Part shown: in pieces, positions 1-6,892 of the stretch | Layout of the letters: each line of letters starts with the position of its first letter | How positions within the stretch are numbered: the stretch's first letter is position 1 | From: Bacillota bacterium | Lineage (GTDB): Bacteria > Bacillota > Sulfobacillia > RBS10-35 > JAJYVM01 | NCBI GenBank assembly: GCA_021792015.1 | Contig: JAJYVM010000055.1 | Span: 1 to 13,340 of the forward strand | Length of the DNA: 13,340 nucleotides | Direction: 5' to 3' | Translations under genes and position numbers: made by a program | Notes under the pieces: model-generated | Database searches by the model: none | Seen by the model: only the letters and a program-made list of their open reading frames with translations | What the model was told of the DNA's origin: nothing

Positions 1-144
1 CACGAGACCCAGCAGGGGGCTCGTAGGCGCGAGCGGGTGGCGGCATTGCATCACCCAAACCTGCCGCCGTCCATGGCTCCGGCGTGATGCGGGCCGGGCG
101 CGCCGTGGTGCGTGCGGGTCTTGCCCGCCCGCATACGGCTGGAA
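1..144. other. Upstream flank, no supported gene
   Basis: One frame is open on the + strand from base 1 to a TGA at 85-87. It could be the last ~28 codons of an upstream gene, but I do not recognise the peptide. In related Firmicutes accB/accC or efp often lie here; I cannot confirm any of these. A small hairpin (GCGGG 114-118 with CCCGC 124-128) follows but has no T-run, so I do not call it a terminator. Confidence 0.3.
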
Positions 145-153
145 TGGTATGAT
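145..153 (+). promoter_or_regulatory. Extended -10 promoter candidate for the asp23 operon
   Basis: TGG followed by TATGAT (hexamer at 148-153) matches the extended -10 form TGn-TATAAT with one mismatch. No good -35 hexamer lies 16-18 bases upstream, as is common for extended -10 promoters. Transcription would start near 160 and leave a ~35-base leader before the proposed asp23 start at 195. An AT-rich hexamer stands out in this GC-rich sequence. Confidence 0.45.
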
Positions 154-194
154 GCGGGCGGAACGCCTGTGCGCCATGGCGGGGGTGGGGCGGG

Positions 195-566
195 CTGGCG
201 GAGGAGGGCGGCGTCCGCATCTCCGACGACGTCGTGGCGGTGATCGCCGCGCTCGCCGCCGGCGAGGTGGAGGGCGTCGTTGGTATGAGCGGGGGGCTGG
301 TCGGCGGGCTCAGCGAGATGCTGGGCAAGAGCAGCCTGGCCCGCGGGGTGAAGGTGGAGATCGGCACCCGCGAGGCGGCGATCGACCTCTACCTGACGGT
401 GGAGTATGGGGCCCGCATCCCGGTGGTGGCGCAGCGCGTCCAGGAGGGCGTGAAGCGCGCCGTGGAGGAGATGACGGGCCTCAAGGTCGTGGAGGTCAAC
501 ATCCACGTGCAGGGGCTGCAGGCGGCGGGGTCCGAGGAGACGGGCCGGAAGCGGCCGCTTGGGTAG
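195..566 (+). CDS. Asp23/Gls24 family envelope stress protein
   Basis: This is a cytosolic, membrane-associated protein of the Asp23/Gls24 (DUF322) family, linked to cell-envelope homeostasis in Firmicutes. The family core is clear: a start like GGVRISDDVVAVIAALAA, then EVEGVVGMSGG, KVEIGTREAAIDLYLTVEYG, and the closing TGLKVVEVNIHVQG. From 195 the product is 123 residues, the usual family length. Start choice is difficult. The frame has no ATG, GTG or TTG between the upstream stop (150-152) and GTG 234, and a start at 234 would delete conserved residues. CTG 195 gives the family-like N-terminus LAEEGGVRISDD, behind a G-rich stretch at 181-194. The alternative is a one-base indel in that G-run linking ATG 176. 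The gene leads the operon and its partner amaP follows 19 bases on. Confidence 0.85.
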   Translation: MAEEGGVRISDDVVAVIAALAAGEVEGVVGMSGGLVGGLSEMLGKSSLARGVKVEIGTREAAIDLYLTVEYGARIPVVAQRVQEGVKRAVEEMTGLKVVEVNIHVQGLQAAGSEETGRKRPLG

Positions 567-585
567 CCGCTAGGGGCGGACGAGC

Positions 586-1125
586 TTGGCGATCGTCGAC
601 CGGATCATCCTAACGGTATACACGGTGGCACTGCTGGTGCTCTCGGCGCTGGCGGTGCTGATTGGGCTGGGCTGGGACAAGCCGGCGGGGGCCATCCGCG
701 CGGCCCTGGTGACGCTCAATGGGCGGCTGACCATCGGCGCGCTGGGGCTGATCTTCCTGGTGAGCAGCGCGCGGCTGCTGATCCTGGCCTTCCGCGGCAG
801 GCAGCCGGGGCAGAGCGTGGTGCACGAGACCGACCTCGGCGACGTGCGCATCTCGCTCGATGCCATCGAGAACCTGATCCAGCGGGTGGCGCGCCAGATC
901 AAGGGCGTGCGCGACGTGCGGCCGCAGGTGGCGCTGGGGGCCGACGGGCTGCACGCGGCCATGCGGGTGTGGGTGAGCCCGGACGTCAACATCCCGGACC
1001 TGGCGCGCGACCTGCAGGAAGAGGTGGGCCGCTCGGTGCAGGGCGTCGTCGGGGTGGCGCTGGCGGGGCTGGACATCCGGGTGGAGAACATCACGACCGA
1101 GACGCGGCGCGGGCGGGTGGACTAG
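586..1125 (+). CDS. amaP: Alkaline shock response membrane anchor protein AmaP
   Basis: AmaP anchors Asp23-family proteins to the cytoplasmic membrane. The 179-residue product has two hydrophobic segments near the N-terminus (about residues 7-28 and 48-68), then a soluble Asp23-like domain (about 85-170). In that domain the pattern GDVRISLDAIENLIQRVA through VNIPDLARDLQEEV to GLDIRVENI mimics the Asp23 fold. The start is TTG 586, chosen because GGGGCGGA at 573-580 is a well-placed ribosome binding site and no better in-frame codon exists. It lies between asp23 and a DUF2273 gene, the standard neighbourhood. Membrane placement is inferred from hydrophobicity. Confidence 0.85.
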   Translation: MAIVDRIILTVYTVALLVLSALAVLIGLGWDKPAGAIRAALVTLNGRLTIGALGLIFLVSSARLLILAFRGRQPGQSVVHETDLGDVRISLDAIENLIQRVARQIKGVRDVRPQVALGADGLHAAMRVWVSPDVNIPDLARDLQEEVGRSVQGVVGVALAGLDIRVENITTETRRGRVD

Positions 1126-1356
1126 ATGGGCTGGGATGTGGTGCGGGACTTCTTCGCGCACCACCGCGGCAAGTTCTTCGGCTCGCTGCTGGGGCTGGTG
1201 CTGGCCGTGATGATCATGCGGCTGGGGTTTTTGTGGACACTGTTCATCACGGCGGTGGTGGCCGCCGGCTACCTGGTGGGCAAGCACTTCGACGACGAGC
1301 AAGATAACCTGCTGGACGTGCTGACGCGGCTGCTGCCGCCGGGCGGGCGCCGGTAG
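1126..1356 (+). CDS. DUF2273 family small integral membrane protein
   Basis: This 76-residue protein begins at the base after the amaP stop codon, so translation is probably coupled. It has the DUF2273 layout: a short charged N-terminus (VVRDFFAHHRGK), two closely spaced membrane helices (about residues 17-32 and 35-52) containing LGFLWTLFITAVVAAGYLVG, and a charged tail with the family-like KHFDDEQDNLLDVLTRLLP. DUF2273 proteins accompany asp23/amaP in many Firmicutes and are thought to act with them at the membrane; the molecular role is unknown. About 160 bases separate it from nusB. Confidence 0.8.
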   Translation: MGWDVVRDFFAHHRGKFFGSLLGLVLAVMIMRLGFLWTLFITAVVAAGYLVGKHFDDEQDNLLDVLTRLLPPGGRR

Positions 1357-1515
1357 ACGCCGGGCCCGTGTGGGGCGCGGCGGGCGTCGGGGGCGGTTGC
1401 CGGAGGCGACCGGCTGGTGGACGGCGGCGCGTCGGCGCCACCGGTCCGGGCGGCCGCAGGTGCGCACGTCGCGGCGCCGGTCACTGTAGCCGTATGCGAA
1501 AGGGGCACCTGCCAA

Positions 1516-2298
1516 CTGAGCCGGCACGTGGGCCGCGAGCTGACCATGAAGGCACTTTACCAGCGGGACGTGGGGCGCGGGGCGCCACAGGCGAGCCTTG
1601 ACTACCTCTGCGCCGAGGAGGGCGTGGAGGGGGACGACGCGGCCTTCGCGCGCGAGCTGCTGAACGGCGTGCTGGCCAACCTGCCCGAGCTCGACCGCGT
1701 GATCGCCGCCAAGGCCAAGGAGTGGCGGCTCGACCGCCTGGCCAACGTGGACCGCAACATCCTGCGCCTTGGGGTGTTCGAGCTGACGCACGGCGGGGAC
1801 GTGCCGGCCAGCGTGGCCATCAACGAGGCCGTGGAGCTGGCGAAGGTCTATGGGGGGCCGGAGTCCGGCCGGTTCGTCAACGGCGTGCTGGGCCAGGTGG
1901 CGCGGGAGCTGGGGGCGCCGGTCCCGGAGGGGCCGGAGCATGGTTCGAATGAGCTGGAGGCCGAGGCGGACACCCACCAGGATGCCGACGTAAGGTTGGG
2001 GAGCAGCGAGGATTTGGCGCCCGATGTGCCCCCAGCGGCGGTGGAAGGTGCCACGGTGGAGTGCGGCGGACTGGGGGCGGCTGGCGGGCCCGGAGGCGCG
2101 ACCCAGGGCGAGGCGAGCGCCGGTGCGATCGGCCGGGGCGCGGGCCAGGGGGCGCGTGGCGTGGCCCAGCAGCCGCAGGCGAAGGGACGCGGCACGTCGC
2201 GGAGGGCGAAGGGCGGGCCCGGCCGTGGCGCGGCCGGCGGTCCTGGGCGCCGCGGGCCGGAGGGGGAGCCGCCGTCGAGCGCGAAGAGGGGCTCATGA
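1516..2298 (+). CDS. nusB: Transcription antitermination factor NusB with long basic tail
   Basis: NusB binds boxA RNA with ribosomal protein S10 (NusE) in rRNA antitermination complexes. The first ~135 residues form a recognisable NusB domain: SRHVGRELTMKALYQRD at the N-terminus, ELDRVIAAKAKEWRLDRLANVDRNILRLGVFEL in the centre (quoted only in part as motif), then INEAVELAKVYGGPESGRFVNGVL. The start is uncertain. CTG 1516, with AAAGGGG at 1498-1504 upstream, restores the conserved arginine-rich first helix. GTG 1528 would cut it, and GTG 1417 adds ~33 unrelated residues. After the domain an extra ~120 residues follow, low in complexity and rich in Gly, Ala, Arg and Lys, ending in RRAKGGPGRGAAGGPGRRG. 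NusB proteins are usually only 130-150 residues, so this tail is unusual. It may be a disordered RNA-binding extension or the result of a lost stop. Confidence 0.85.
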   Translation: MSRHVGRELTMKALYQRDVGRGAPQASLDYLCAEEGVEGDDAAFARELLNGVLANLPELDRVIAAKAKEWRLDRLANVDRNILRLGVFELTHGGDVPASVAINEAVELAKVYGGPESGRFVNGVLGQVARELGAPVPEGPEHGSNELEAEADTHQDADVRLGSSEDLAPDVPPAAVEGATVECGGLGAAGGPGGATQGEASAGAIGRGAGQGARGVAQQPQAKGRGTSRRAKGGPGRGAAGGPGRRGPEGEPPSSAKRGS

Positions 2299-2317
2299 AC
2301 ACCACGAGGCGAGCGTT

Positions 2318-3169
2318 ATGAGGCTGCTGGACGGGGGCCCGGTGGCGCGGGCCATTCGCAAAGAGGTGCGGGGCGGCGTCGAGGCGCTGGTGCGCGAGCG
2401 CGGGGTGCGGCCGTGCCTGGCGGCGGTGCTTGTTGGCAACGACCCGGCGTCCGAGGTGTACGTGGCCGGCAAGCAGCGCGACTGCGAGCGGGTCGGCATC
2501 ACCTCGCGGCTGGTGCGGCTGCCCGAGGACTGCACGCGCGAGCGACTGGTCGCGACCCTGGCGCAGCTCTCGGCGGACCGCGAGGTCCACGGCATCCTGG
2601 TGCAGCAGCCGCTGCCGCCGCAGCTGGATGCGGCCGAGGCCTCGGCGCTGGTCGACCCCGGCAAGGACGTGGACGGGCTCACACCGGTGCAGGCCGGGCG
2701 CCTGCTGCGGGGCGAGCCGGGCTTTGTGCCCTGCACGCCGCTTGGCGTGATGGAGATCCTCCGCTTCTACGAGATCCCCGTGGCGGGCCGGCACGCGGTG
2801 GTCGTCGGCCGCAGCACGCTGGTCGGCCGGCCGGTGGCCCTGCTGCTCCTGCACGCCAACGCGACCGTGACCATCTGCCACTCGCGCACGGCGGACCTGC
2901 CGGCCATGACGCGCCAAGGGGACATCCTGGTGGCGGCGACGGGCCGGCCCGGCCTCATCCGGCCGGACATGGTGCGGCCCGGCGTGGCGGTCATCGACGT
3001 CGGCATCACGCGGACGGACACGGGCCTCGTCGGCGACGTCGACCCGGCCGTGGGCGAGGTGGCGGAGCTGACGCCGGTGCCGGGCGGGGTGGGGCCCATG
3101 ACGCGGGCCATGCTGCTGCGCAACACCCTGGAGGCCGCACGGCAATGGTCCTCGAGCGGGCCGCGCTGA
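2318..3169 (+). CDS. folD: Bifunctional methylenetetrahydrofolate dehydrogenase / cyclohydrolase
   Basis: FolD interconverts 5,10-methylene-, 5,10-methenyl- and 10-formyl-tetrahydrofolate in the cytosol using NADP+. The 283-residue length is normal. The catalytic signature is intact: Tyr48 and Lys52 in YVAGK, Gln96 in GILVQQPLP, and Asp119 in KDVDG; these match Lys54, Gln98 and Asp121 of the E. coli enzyme. The nucleotide-binding half shows VVVGRSTLVGRP (about 161-172), and the C-terminus has LTPVPGGVGPMTRAMLLRNT. The start is ATG 2318, 19 bases after the nusB stop, with a GAGGCGAG ribosome binding site. The frame stays open further upstream, but that sequence lies inside nusB and has no homology. 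The 3' end overlaps xseA by 25 bases. Confidence 0.95.
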   Translation: MRLLDGGPVARAIRKEVRGGVEALVRERGVRPCLAAVLVGNDPASEVYVAGKQRDCERVGITSRLVRLPEDCTRERLVATLAQLSADREVHGILVQQPLPPQLDAAEASALVDPGKDVDGLTPVQAGRLLRGEPGFVPCTPLGVMEILRFYEIPVAGRHAVVVGRSTLVGRPVALLLLHANATVTICHSRTADLPAMTRQGDILVAATGRPGLIRPDMVRPGVAVIDVGITRTDTGLVGDVDPAVGEVAELTPVPGGVGPMTRAMLLRNTLEAARQWSSSGPR

Positions 3170-4398
3170 CCGTCAGCCAGCTGACGCGCCTGGTCAAGGA
3201 CCGGCTCGAGGCCGAGCCGGCGCTGCAGGCCGTCTGGGTGGCCGGCGAGGTCAGCAACTACAAGCGCCACACCTCCGGCCACATCTACTTCACCCTTAAG
3301 GACGCGGGGGCGACGCTGCGCTGCGTCTTCTTCCGCACGTACGCGGCGGGCCTGAGCTTCGAGCCCGGCGCCGGCCAGCAGGTGCTGTGCCGCGGGGATA
3401 TCGGCGTGTTCGAGCGGGACGGCCAGTACCAGCTCTACGTGCGGTCCATGCAGCCGGCCGGCCAGGGCGACCTGCACGCGGCCTTCCTGCGCCTCAAGGC
3501 CAAGCTGCAGGCTGAGGGTCTGTTCGAGCCGGCCGCGAAGCGGCCGCTGCCAAAACTGCCTCGGAGGATCGGGCTCCTGACCTCGCCGACCGGCGCGGCG
3601 CTGCGCGACATGGTGCGGGTCGGCCAGCGCCGCTACAGCAACCTCCACCTCGTGGTGATCCCCGTGCTCGTGCAGGGGCCGGAGGCGCCCGCCAGCATCG
3701 TGCGGGGGCTGCGGCAGGCCGGTGGGCCGGAGGTGGGGCTCGACCTCTGCGTGCTGGCCCGGGGGGGCGGCTCGCTCGAGGAGCTCTGGGCCTTCAACGA
3801 CGAGGGCGTGGCGCGGGCCATCCGCGAGTGCCCGGTGCCCGTGGTCTCGGCGGTCGGCCACGAGACCGACTTCACCATCGCCGACTTCGCGGCCGACCTG
3901 CGCGCGCCCACGCCGTCGGCGGCCATGGAGATGGCGGTGCCGGAGCGGGCGGCGCTGGACCGCGGCCTGGCGAGCCTCGCCGAGCGCAGCCAGCGGGCCA
4001 TGCGGGCACGGATCCGCCGTGAGCGCCAGCGGCTGGCCTCGCTGGCCGGCAGGCGCGTGCTGGCGCGGCCGTCGGCGCCGCTGGAGATGGCCCGCGAGCG
4101 GCTGGACCGGGCCGGGGAGCGGCTGCTGGCGGCGTTGCGGCAGCGGGGCGCCCGCGACCGGGTGTCGGTCGGGGCGCTGGCCGATCGCCTGCAGGCCCTG
4201 TCGCCCTTCGCCGTGCTGGCGCGCGGATATGCCATCGCGCGCGCGGCGGACGGCGGGGCGGTCCTGCATGACGTGCAGCAGACGGCGCCGGGCGCCGCGA
4301 TCGAGGTGCTGCTGCACCGTGGGCGGCTGCTTGCCCGAGTGGAAAGGATCGATGCCACGTGGCGGACAGCCTCGGCCTCGCGCCCCGACCCGAGCTGA
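3145..4398 (+). CDS. xseA: Exodeoxyribonuclease VII large subunit
   Basis: XseA is the catalytic subunit of exonuclease VII, which degrades single-stranded DNA from both ends with no metal requirement. The product is 417 residues. An N-terminal OB-fold (about 8-105) contains VWVAGEVSNYKRHTSGHIYF. The catalytic domain has RRIGLLTSPTGAALRD, RGGGSLEELWAFND and SAVGHETDFTIADFAADLRA. Asp155, Arg196, His229 and Asp232 correspond by position and spacing to the catalytic residues Asp155, Arg205, His238 and Asp241 of E. coli XseA. An arginine-rich helical region follows, then the family C-terminus LSPFAVLARGYAIARA. ATG 3145 is inside the end of folD and the 3' end overlaps xseB by about 40 bases, so the three are co-translated in all likelihood. 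Confidence 0.95.
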   Translation: MVLERAALTVSQLTRLVKDRLEAEPALQAVWVAGEVSNYKRHTSGHIYFTLKDAGATLRCVFFRTYAAGLSFEPGAGQQVLCRGDIGVFERDGQYQLYVRSMQPAGQGDLHAAFLRLKAKLQAEGLFEPAAKRPLPKLPRRIGLLTSPTGAALRDMVRVGQRRYSNLHLVVIPVLVQGPEAPASIVRGLRQAGGPEVGLDLCVLARGGGSLEELWAFNDEGVARAIRECPVPVVSAVGHETDFTIADFAADLRAPTPSAAMEMAVPERAALDRGLASLAERSQRAMRARIRRERQRLASLAGRRVLARPSAPLEMARERLDRAGERLLAALRQRGARDRVSVGALADRLQALSPFAVLARGYAIARAADGGAVLHDVQQTAPGAAIEVLLHRGRLLARVERIDATWRTASASRPDPS

Positions 4399-4700
4399 GC
4401 TACGAGGACGCGGTCTCGGAGCTGGAGGCGATCGTCGCGCGGCTGGAGCACGGCGACCTCAGCCTGGACGAGTCGCTGCGGCTCTTCGAGCGGGGCGTCG
4501 GCCTGATGCGGGCCGCCTCCGCCCGGCTGGACGAGGCGGAACGGCGCATCGACCTGCTGACGCTCGACGAGGCGGGAAGACCTGTGCTGCGGCCCATGGC
4601 CGGCCTGCAGCAGGAGCTGCAGCCGGAGCCGCGGGAGCCGGGGCCGGAGTCGCGGCCGGAGCCGTGGTCGGAGCCGTGGTCGGAAGGGGAGCGCTCTTGA
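4359..4700 (+). CDS. xseB: Exodeoxyribonuclease VII small subunit with proline-rich tail
   Basis: XseB is the small helical subunit that coats XseA to form exonuclease VII. The conserved core is SYEDAVSELEAIVARLEHGD followed by LSLDESLRLFERGVGLMRAA and a heptad-like end (ASARLDEAERRIDLLTLD), covering residues 13-70. The start is GTG 4359, preceded by GGAAAGG at 4341-4347. Family members are usually ~75-90 residues; this one has 113, because of a Pro/Glu-rich tail that contains an exact 12-base tandem repeat. The stop codon overlaps the ispA start as TTGA. Confidence 0.92.
   Translation: MADSLGLAPRPELSYEDAVSELEAIVARLEHGDLSLDESLRLFERGVGLMRAASARLDEAERRIDLLTLDEAGRPVLRPMAGLQQELQPEPREPGPESRPEPWSEPWSEGERS
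4659..4682 (+). repeat. 12-bp tandem repeat in the xseB tail
   Basis: GAGCCGTGGTCG occurs twice in exact tandem (4659-4670 and 4671-4682), encoding EPWSEPWS. The unit length is a multiple of three, so the frame is kept. Replication slippage in a non-essential tail is the simplest explanation. Confidence 0.9.
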
Positions 4701-5584
4701 GCGATCTCGGAGAGGACGCCCTCCGCCGCGACGCGGCCATGATCACACCGGTCCTGGCGGCGCTGCTGCCGCAGGAGGACCAGCCCCCGGCCGACCTCCA
4801 CCGGGCCATGCGCTACGCCGTCCTGGAGGGCGGCAAGCGGCTGCGGCCGGCCCTGTGTATCGAGGCGGCGCGCGCCGTGGGCGGGGATGCGGCCGCCGAG
4901 CGGATCCTGCCCGCCGCGGCCGCCCTGGAGCTGATTCACATCTACTCGCTCGTGCACGACGACCTGCCCGCCATGGACGACGGCGAGCTGCGCCACGGCC
5001 GCCCCTGCTGCCACCGCGTGTTCGGCGACGCCGTGGCCCTGCTGGCGGGCGATGCGCTCCAGACCCTGGCCTTCACCGCCATCGCCCGCCCCCTGCCCGG
5101 CGTGCCCGCGGCGCGGCAGCTGGCCGCGGCCACCCTGCTCGCCGACGCCTCCGGCAGCGTAGGCATGGCCGGCGGCCAGGCCCTGGACCTGGCCGGCACG
5201 CCCGACCTGGAATCCCTGGAGGCGATGGAGCGGCTGAAGACCGGCGCCCTGATCCATGCCGCCGTCGCCATCGGCGGGGAGCTGGCCGGCGCTGATGAGG
5301 CGCAGCGTGCGGCGCTTTCCGCATACGGCCACGACCTTGGGCTCTGCTACCAGATTGCGGACGACGTGCTCGACGTGGTGGGGGAGACGGTGGCCCTGGG
5401 CAAGGTCGCGGGCGCCGATGCCCGTCTGGGCAAGCCGACGTACGTGGACCGGCTGGGCCTGGAGGGGGCACGGGCACGAGCCCGGGAGGTCGCCGGGCAC
5501 GCGGCCGCGGCGCTGGCCCCGTTCGGCGAGCGGGGCGCCACGCTGGCCGCCATCGCCCTGTTCGCGGCCACGCGCGAGCGCTGA
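4697..5584 (+). CDS. ispA: Polyprenyl (probably farnesyl) diphosphate synthase
   Basis: This is a trans-prenyltransferase that condenses isopentenyl diphosphate with allylic diphosphates. The 295-residue product carries GGKRLRP (45-51), the first aspartate-rich motif DDLPAMDD (88-95), and the second motif QIADDVLD (219-226). The first motif has the two-residue insertion of bacterial enzymes, and Tyr83 sits five residues before its first Asp. Both fit a C15 (farnesyl) product as in E. coli IspA; a geranylgeranyl product cannot be excluded. TTG 4697 is chosen because it overlaps the xseB stop and GAAGGGGA (4683-4690) is ideally placed. It is the last intact gene of the operon; dxs, its frequent neighbour, does not follow. 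Confidence 0.93.
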   Translation: MSDLGEDALRRDAAMITPVLAALLPQEDQPPADLHRAMRYAVLEGGKRLRPALCIEAARAVGGDAAAERILPAAAALELIHIYSLVHDDLPAMDDGELRHGRPCCHRVFGDAVALLAGDALQTLAFTAIARPLPGVPAARQLAAATLLADASGSVGMAGGQALDLAGTPDLESLEAMERLKTGALIHAAVAIGGELAGADEAQRAALSAYGHDLGLCYQIADDVLDVVGETVALGKVAGADARLGKPTYVDRLGLEGARARAREVAGHAAAALAPFGERGATLAAIALFAATRER

Positions 5585-5608
5585 GGCGGGGGCGGAGGTG
5601 TCCCCGCC
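5585..5608 (+). other. Hairpin immediately after ispA
   Basis: GGCGGGG (5585-5591) pairs perfectly with CCCCGCC (5602-5608) around a 10-base loop, starting right after the ispA stop codon. No T-run follows, so it may stabilise the 3' end rather than terminate transcription. Confidence 0.5.
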
Positions 5609-5668
5609 CTGACCGGGACAGCGGGGCACATACGGGCATCGGGTGTTTTCAACCTGGGCGGTTCGGGG

Positions 5669-5704
5669 CAAGCCGGCCGGCGCAGCCAGCCGGCTTGGCG
5701 CTTT
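5669..5704 (+). terminator. Possible weak intrinsic terminator of the ispA operon
   Basis: CAAGCCGGC (5669-5677) is perfectly complementary to GCCGGCTTG (5689-5697), giving a 9-bp stem with an 11-base loop. The bases after it include only a short TTT, so the U-tract is poor. It could equally be part of a larger structured RNA. Confidence 0.35.
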
Positions 5705-6116
5705 GGTGGGCCTGGGTGCCGGGTCTGCCTGCTGCGGCTTGGCCCGGCGCCGCACCTTCCCTTGGGGCGGGTGAAGGGACCGGGGGCCCGACACGGCCGC
5801 CACCCGCCGGAGGGCCCGAGCCGCGGCGACTGTACGCAGGACCCACTTCGGGGTCAGCGGCGCCAGAAGGTTGACCCATCCGAAGTCCCGGTCGACAGGT
5901 TCTCGGCCGGCAGCGCCGGCGTGAGTCCCTCGCCCCCCGCCTGGCCGGCCCGCCCTGGGTGCCGCATCGCTGTGGCCAGACGGGTTCGATCTGGCGACTT
6001 CGGCGACCGCGACGGCGCACTGGGGCTCCAACCTCGCCTCCAACCTCGCCGACGCCCCCAGCGTGGCCTCCGGTAAGCCGATTCGCGTCGAGATCGGCCT
6101 GCTCGACACGAGCGCG

Positions 6117-6463
6117 ACGGGGTCCGCATGGACGGGGTACCAGGTCACCAACCTCACCCCGGATGTTGCGGATCGCCCAGCGACCGACGGCACCGACGGC
6201 ACCCAATACCTCAGGGGCGTGAACGGTGGCGCGCAGCCGAACATCTGGGCTCCCAAGGCCTCTCTGACCATTGCGAACGTGGACGGCGGCCCGGTGCTGA
6301 CCGTCCCTGTCAGCGGAGAGGTCAACGCGACTGGCGCGGTGATTTTCGGCTACAACTGGAGCGCCGTGGACAGTTCGGGCGCTGCGGAGACTGGCACGTA
6401 TAAGCTCACCTTCGGCATCGATCCGGCGGTGAGGATCAACGCGGTCGTGCCCGGTGCGGTCAA
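6117..6463 (+). repeat. Tandem duplication, unit 1 (347 bp)
   Basis: This unit runs from ACGGGGTCCGCATGG to GGTGCGGTCAA and is immediately followed by a diverged second copy. Landmarks such as TACCAGGTCACC (6138 and 6485), GGATGTTGCGG (6161 and 6507) and GCGGTCGT (6441 and 6787) fix the 346-347 base period. The frame here is the one used from 5925. Confidence 0.85.
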
Positions 6464-6809
6464 ACGGGGTCGGCCTGGACGGGTTACCAGGTCACCACCT
6501 CACTCCGGATGTTGCGGATCGCCTCGCGACGTACGGTACCGACGGCACCCCGTTCCTCAGCGGGGTGAACGGCGGCGCGCAGACGGACATCTGGGCTCCC
6601 AGCGCCTCTCTGGTCATCGAGAACGCGGACGGCGGCGTGGTCTTGGCAACCCCGCTGAGCGCGGAGGTCAACGCGACCGGAGCAATGGTCTTCGGCTACA
6701 CGTGGGGCGCGGAGGGAAGCTCGAACGCGCCGGCCGCCGGCACATACAAGATCACCTTCGCCATCGACGACGCGGTCACGATCAATGCGGTCGTACCCGG
6801 CGCGGTCAA
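6464..6809 (+). repeat. Tandem duplication, unit 2 (346 bp)
   Basis: This diverged copy of the 6117-6463 unit matches it at roughly four of five bases by eye. It lacks one A within ACCAAC (ACCAC at 6494-6498), which changes its frame partway. Most later differences are substitutions that keep the protein pattern, so the copy was probably under coding selection for some time. Confidence 0.85.
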
Positions 6810-6892
6810 CAGCCCGACGGTGGGCAGTGACTGGCACAGCACGTCCATCTGGTCGATGCTGCCGCTCGCCCGGTAGGCCGCCGGCACGTAGC

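Larger units (their letters stand above)
5585..5924. other. 340-bp non-coding stretch after ispA
   Basis: I find no convincing gene on either strand. The sequence is rich in potential stems, including the two listed hairpins and GACCC/GGGTC at 5840-5844 and 5851-5855. Frames here lack a ribosome binding site, a signal peptide or any family motif. The position after ispA is where the OLE RNA gene occurs in some extremophilic Firmicutes, but I cannot recognise OLE sequence by eye. Confidence 0.5.
5925..6876 (+). pseudogene. Broken surface-protein-like gene with two tandem beta-type modules
   Basis: I do not recognise a named family. The coding signal starts after a TGA at 5922-5924 and has no convincing start or signal peptide, so the 5' end looks lost. 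The first readable part has SLWPDGFDLATSATATAHWG, GKPIRVEIGLLDT and TGYQVTNLTPDVADRP, and ends in TGTYKLTFGIDPAVRINAVV. This alternating polar/hydrophobic, Gly/Thr-rich pattern suggests an extracellular beta-sandwich. A second copy of the module follows (GVNGGAQTDIWAPSASLVIE ... GTYKITFAIDDAVTINAVV) and ends at TAG 6874-6876. The two copies are in different frames: the duplication is not a multiple of three, and a base is missing near 6497. The stop lies 16 bases from the convergent Big_1 fragment. Confidence 0.6.

Noticed and set aside
51..506. - strand open frame opposite asp23
   Set aside because: His/Arg-rich shadow of the asp23 coding strand with no homology or ribosome binding site.
2024..2317. 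In-frame upstream extension of folD
   Set aside because: It overlaps the nusB tail, has no FolD homology, and ATG 2318 with a ribosome binding site gives the normal protein length.
5700..5900. Cobalamin riboswitch resemblance (GGGTGAAGGGA, ACTGTACGC, GCCAGAAGG)
   Set aside because: The diagnostic GCCACTG / GGGAAGGC and CAGGAGACCTGCC boxes are missing and no B12-related gene follows.
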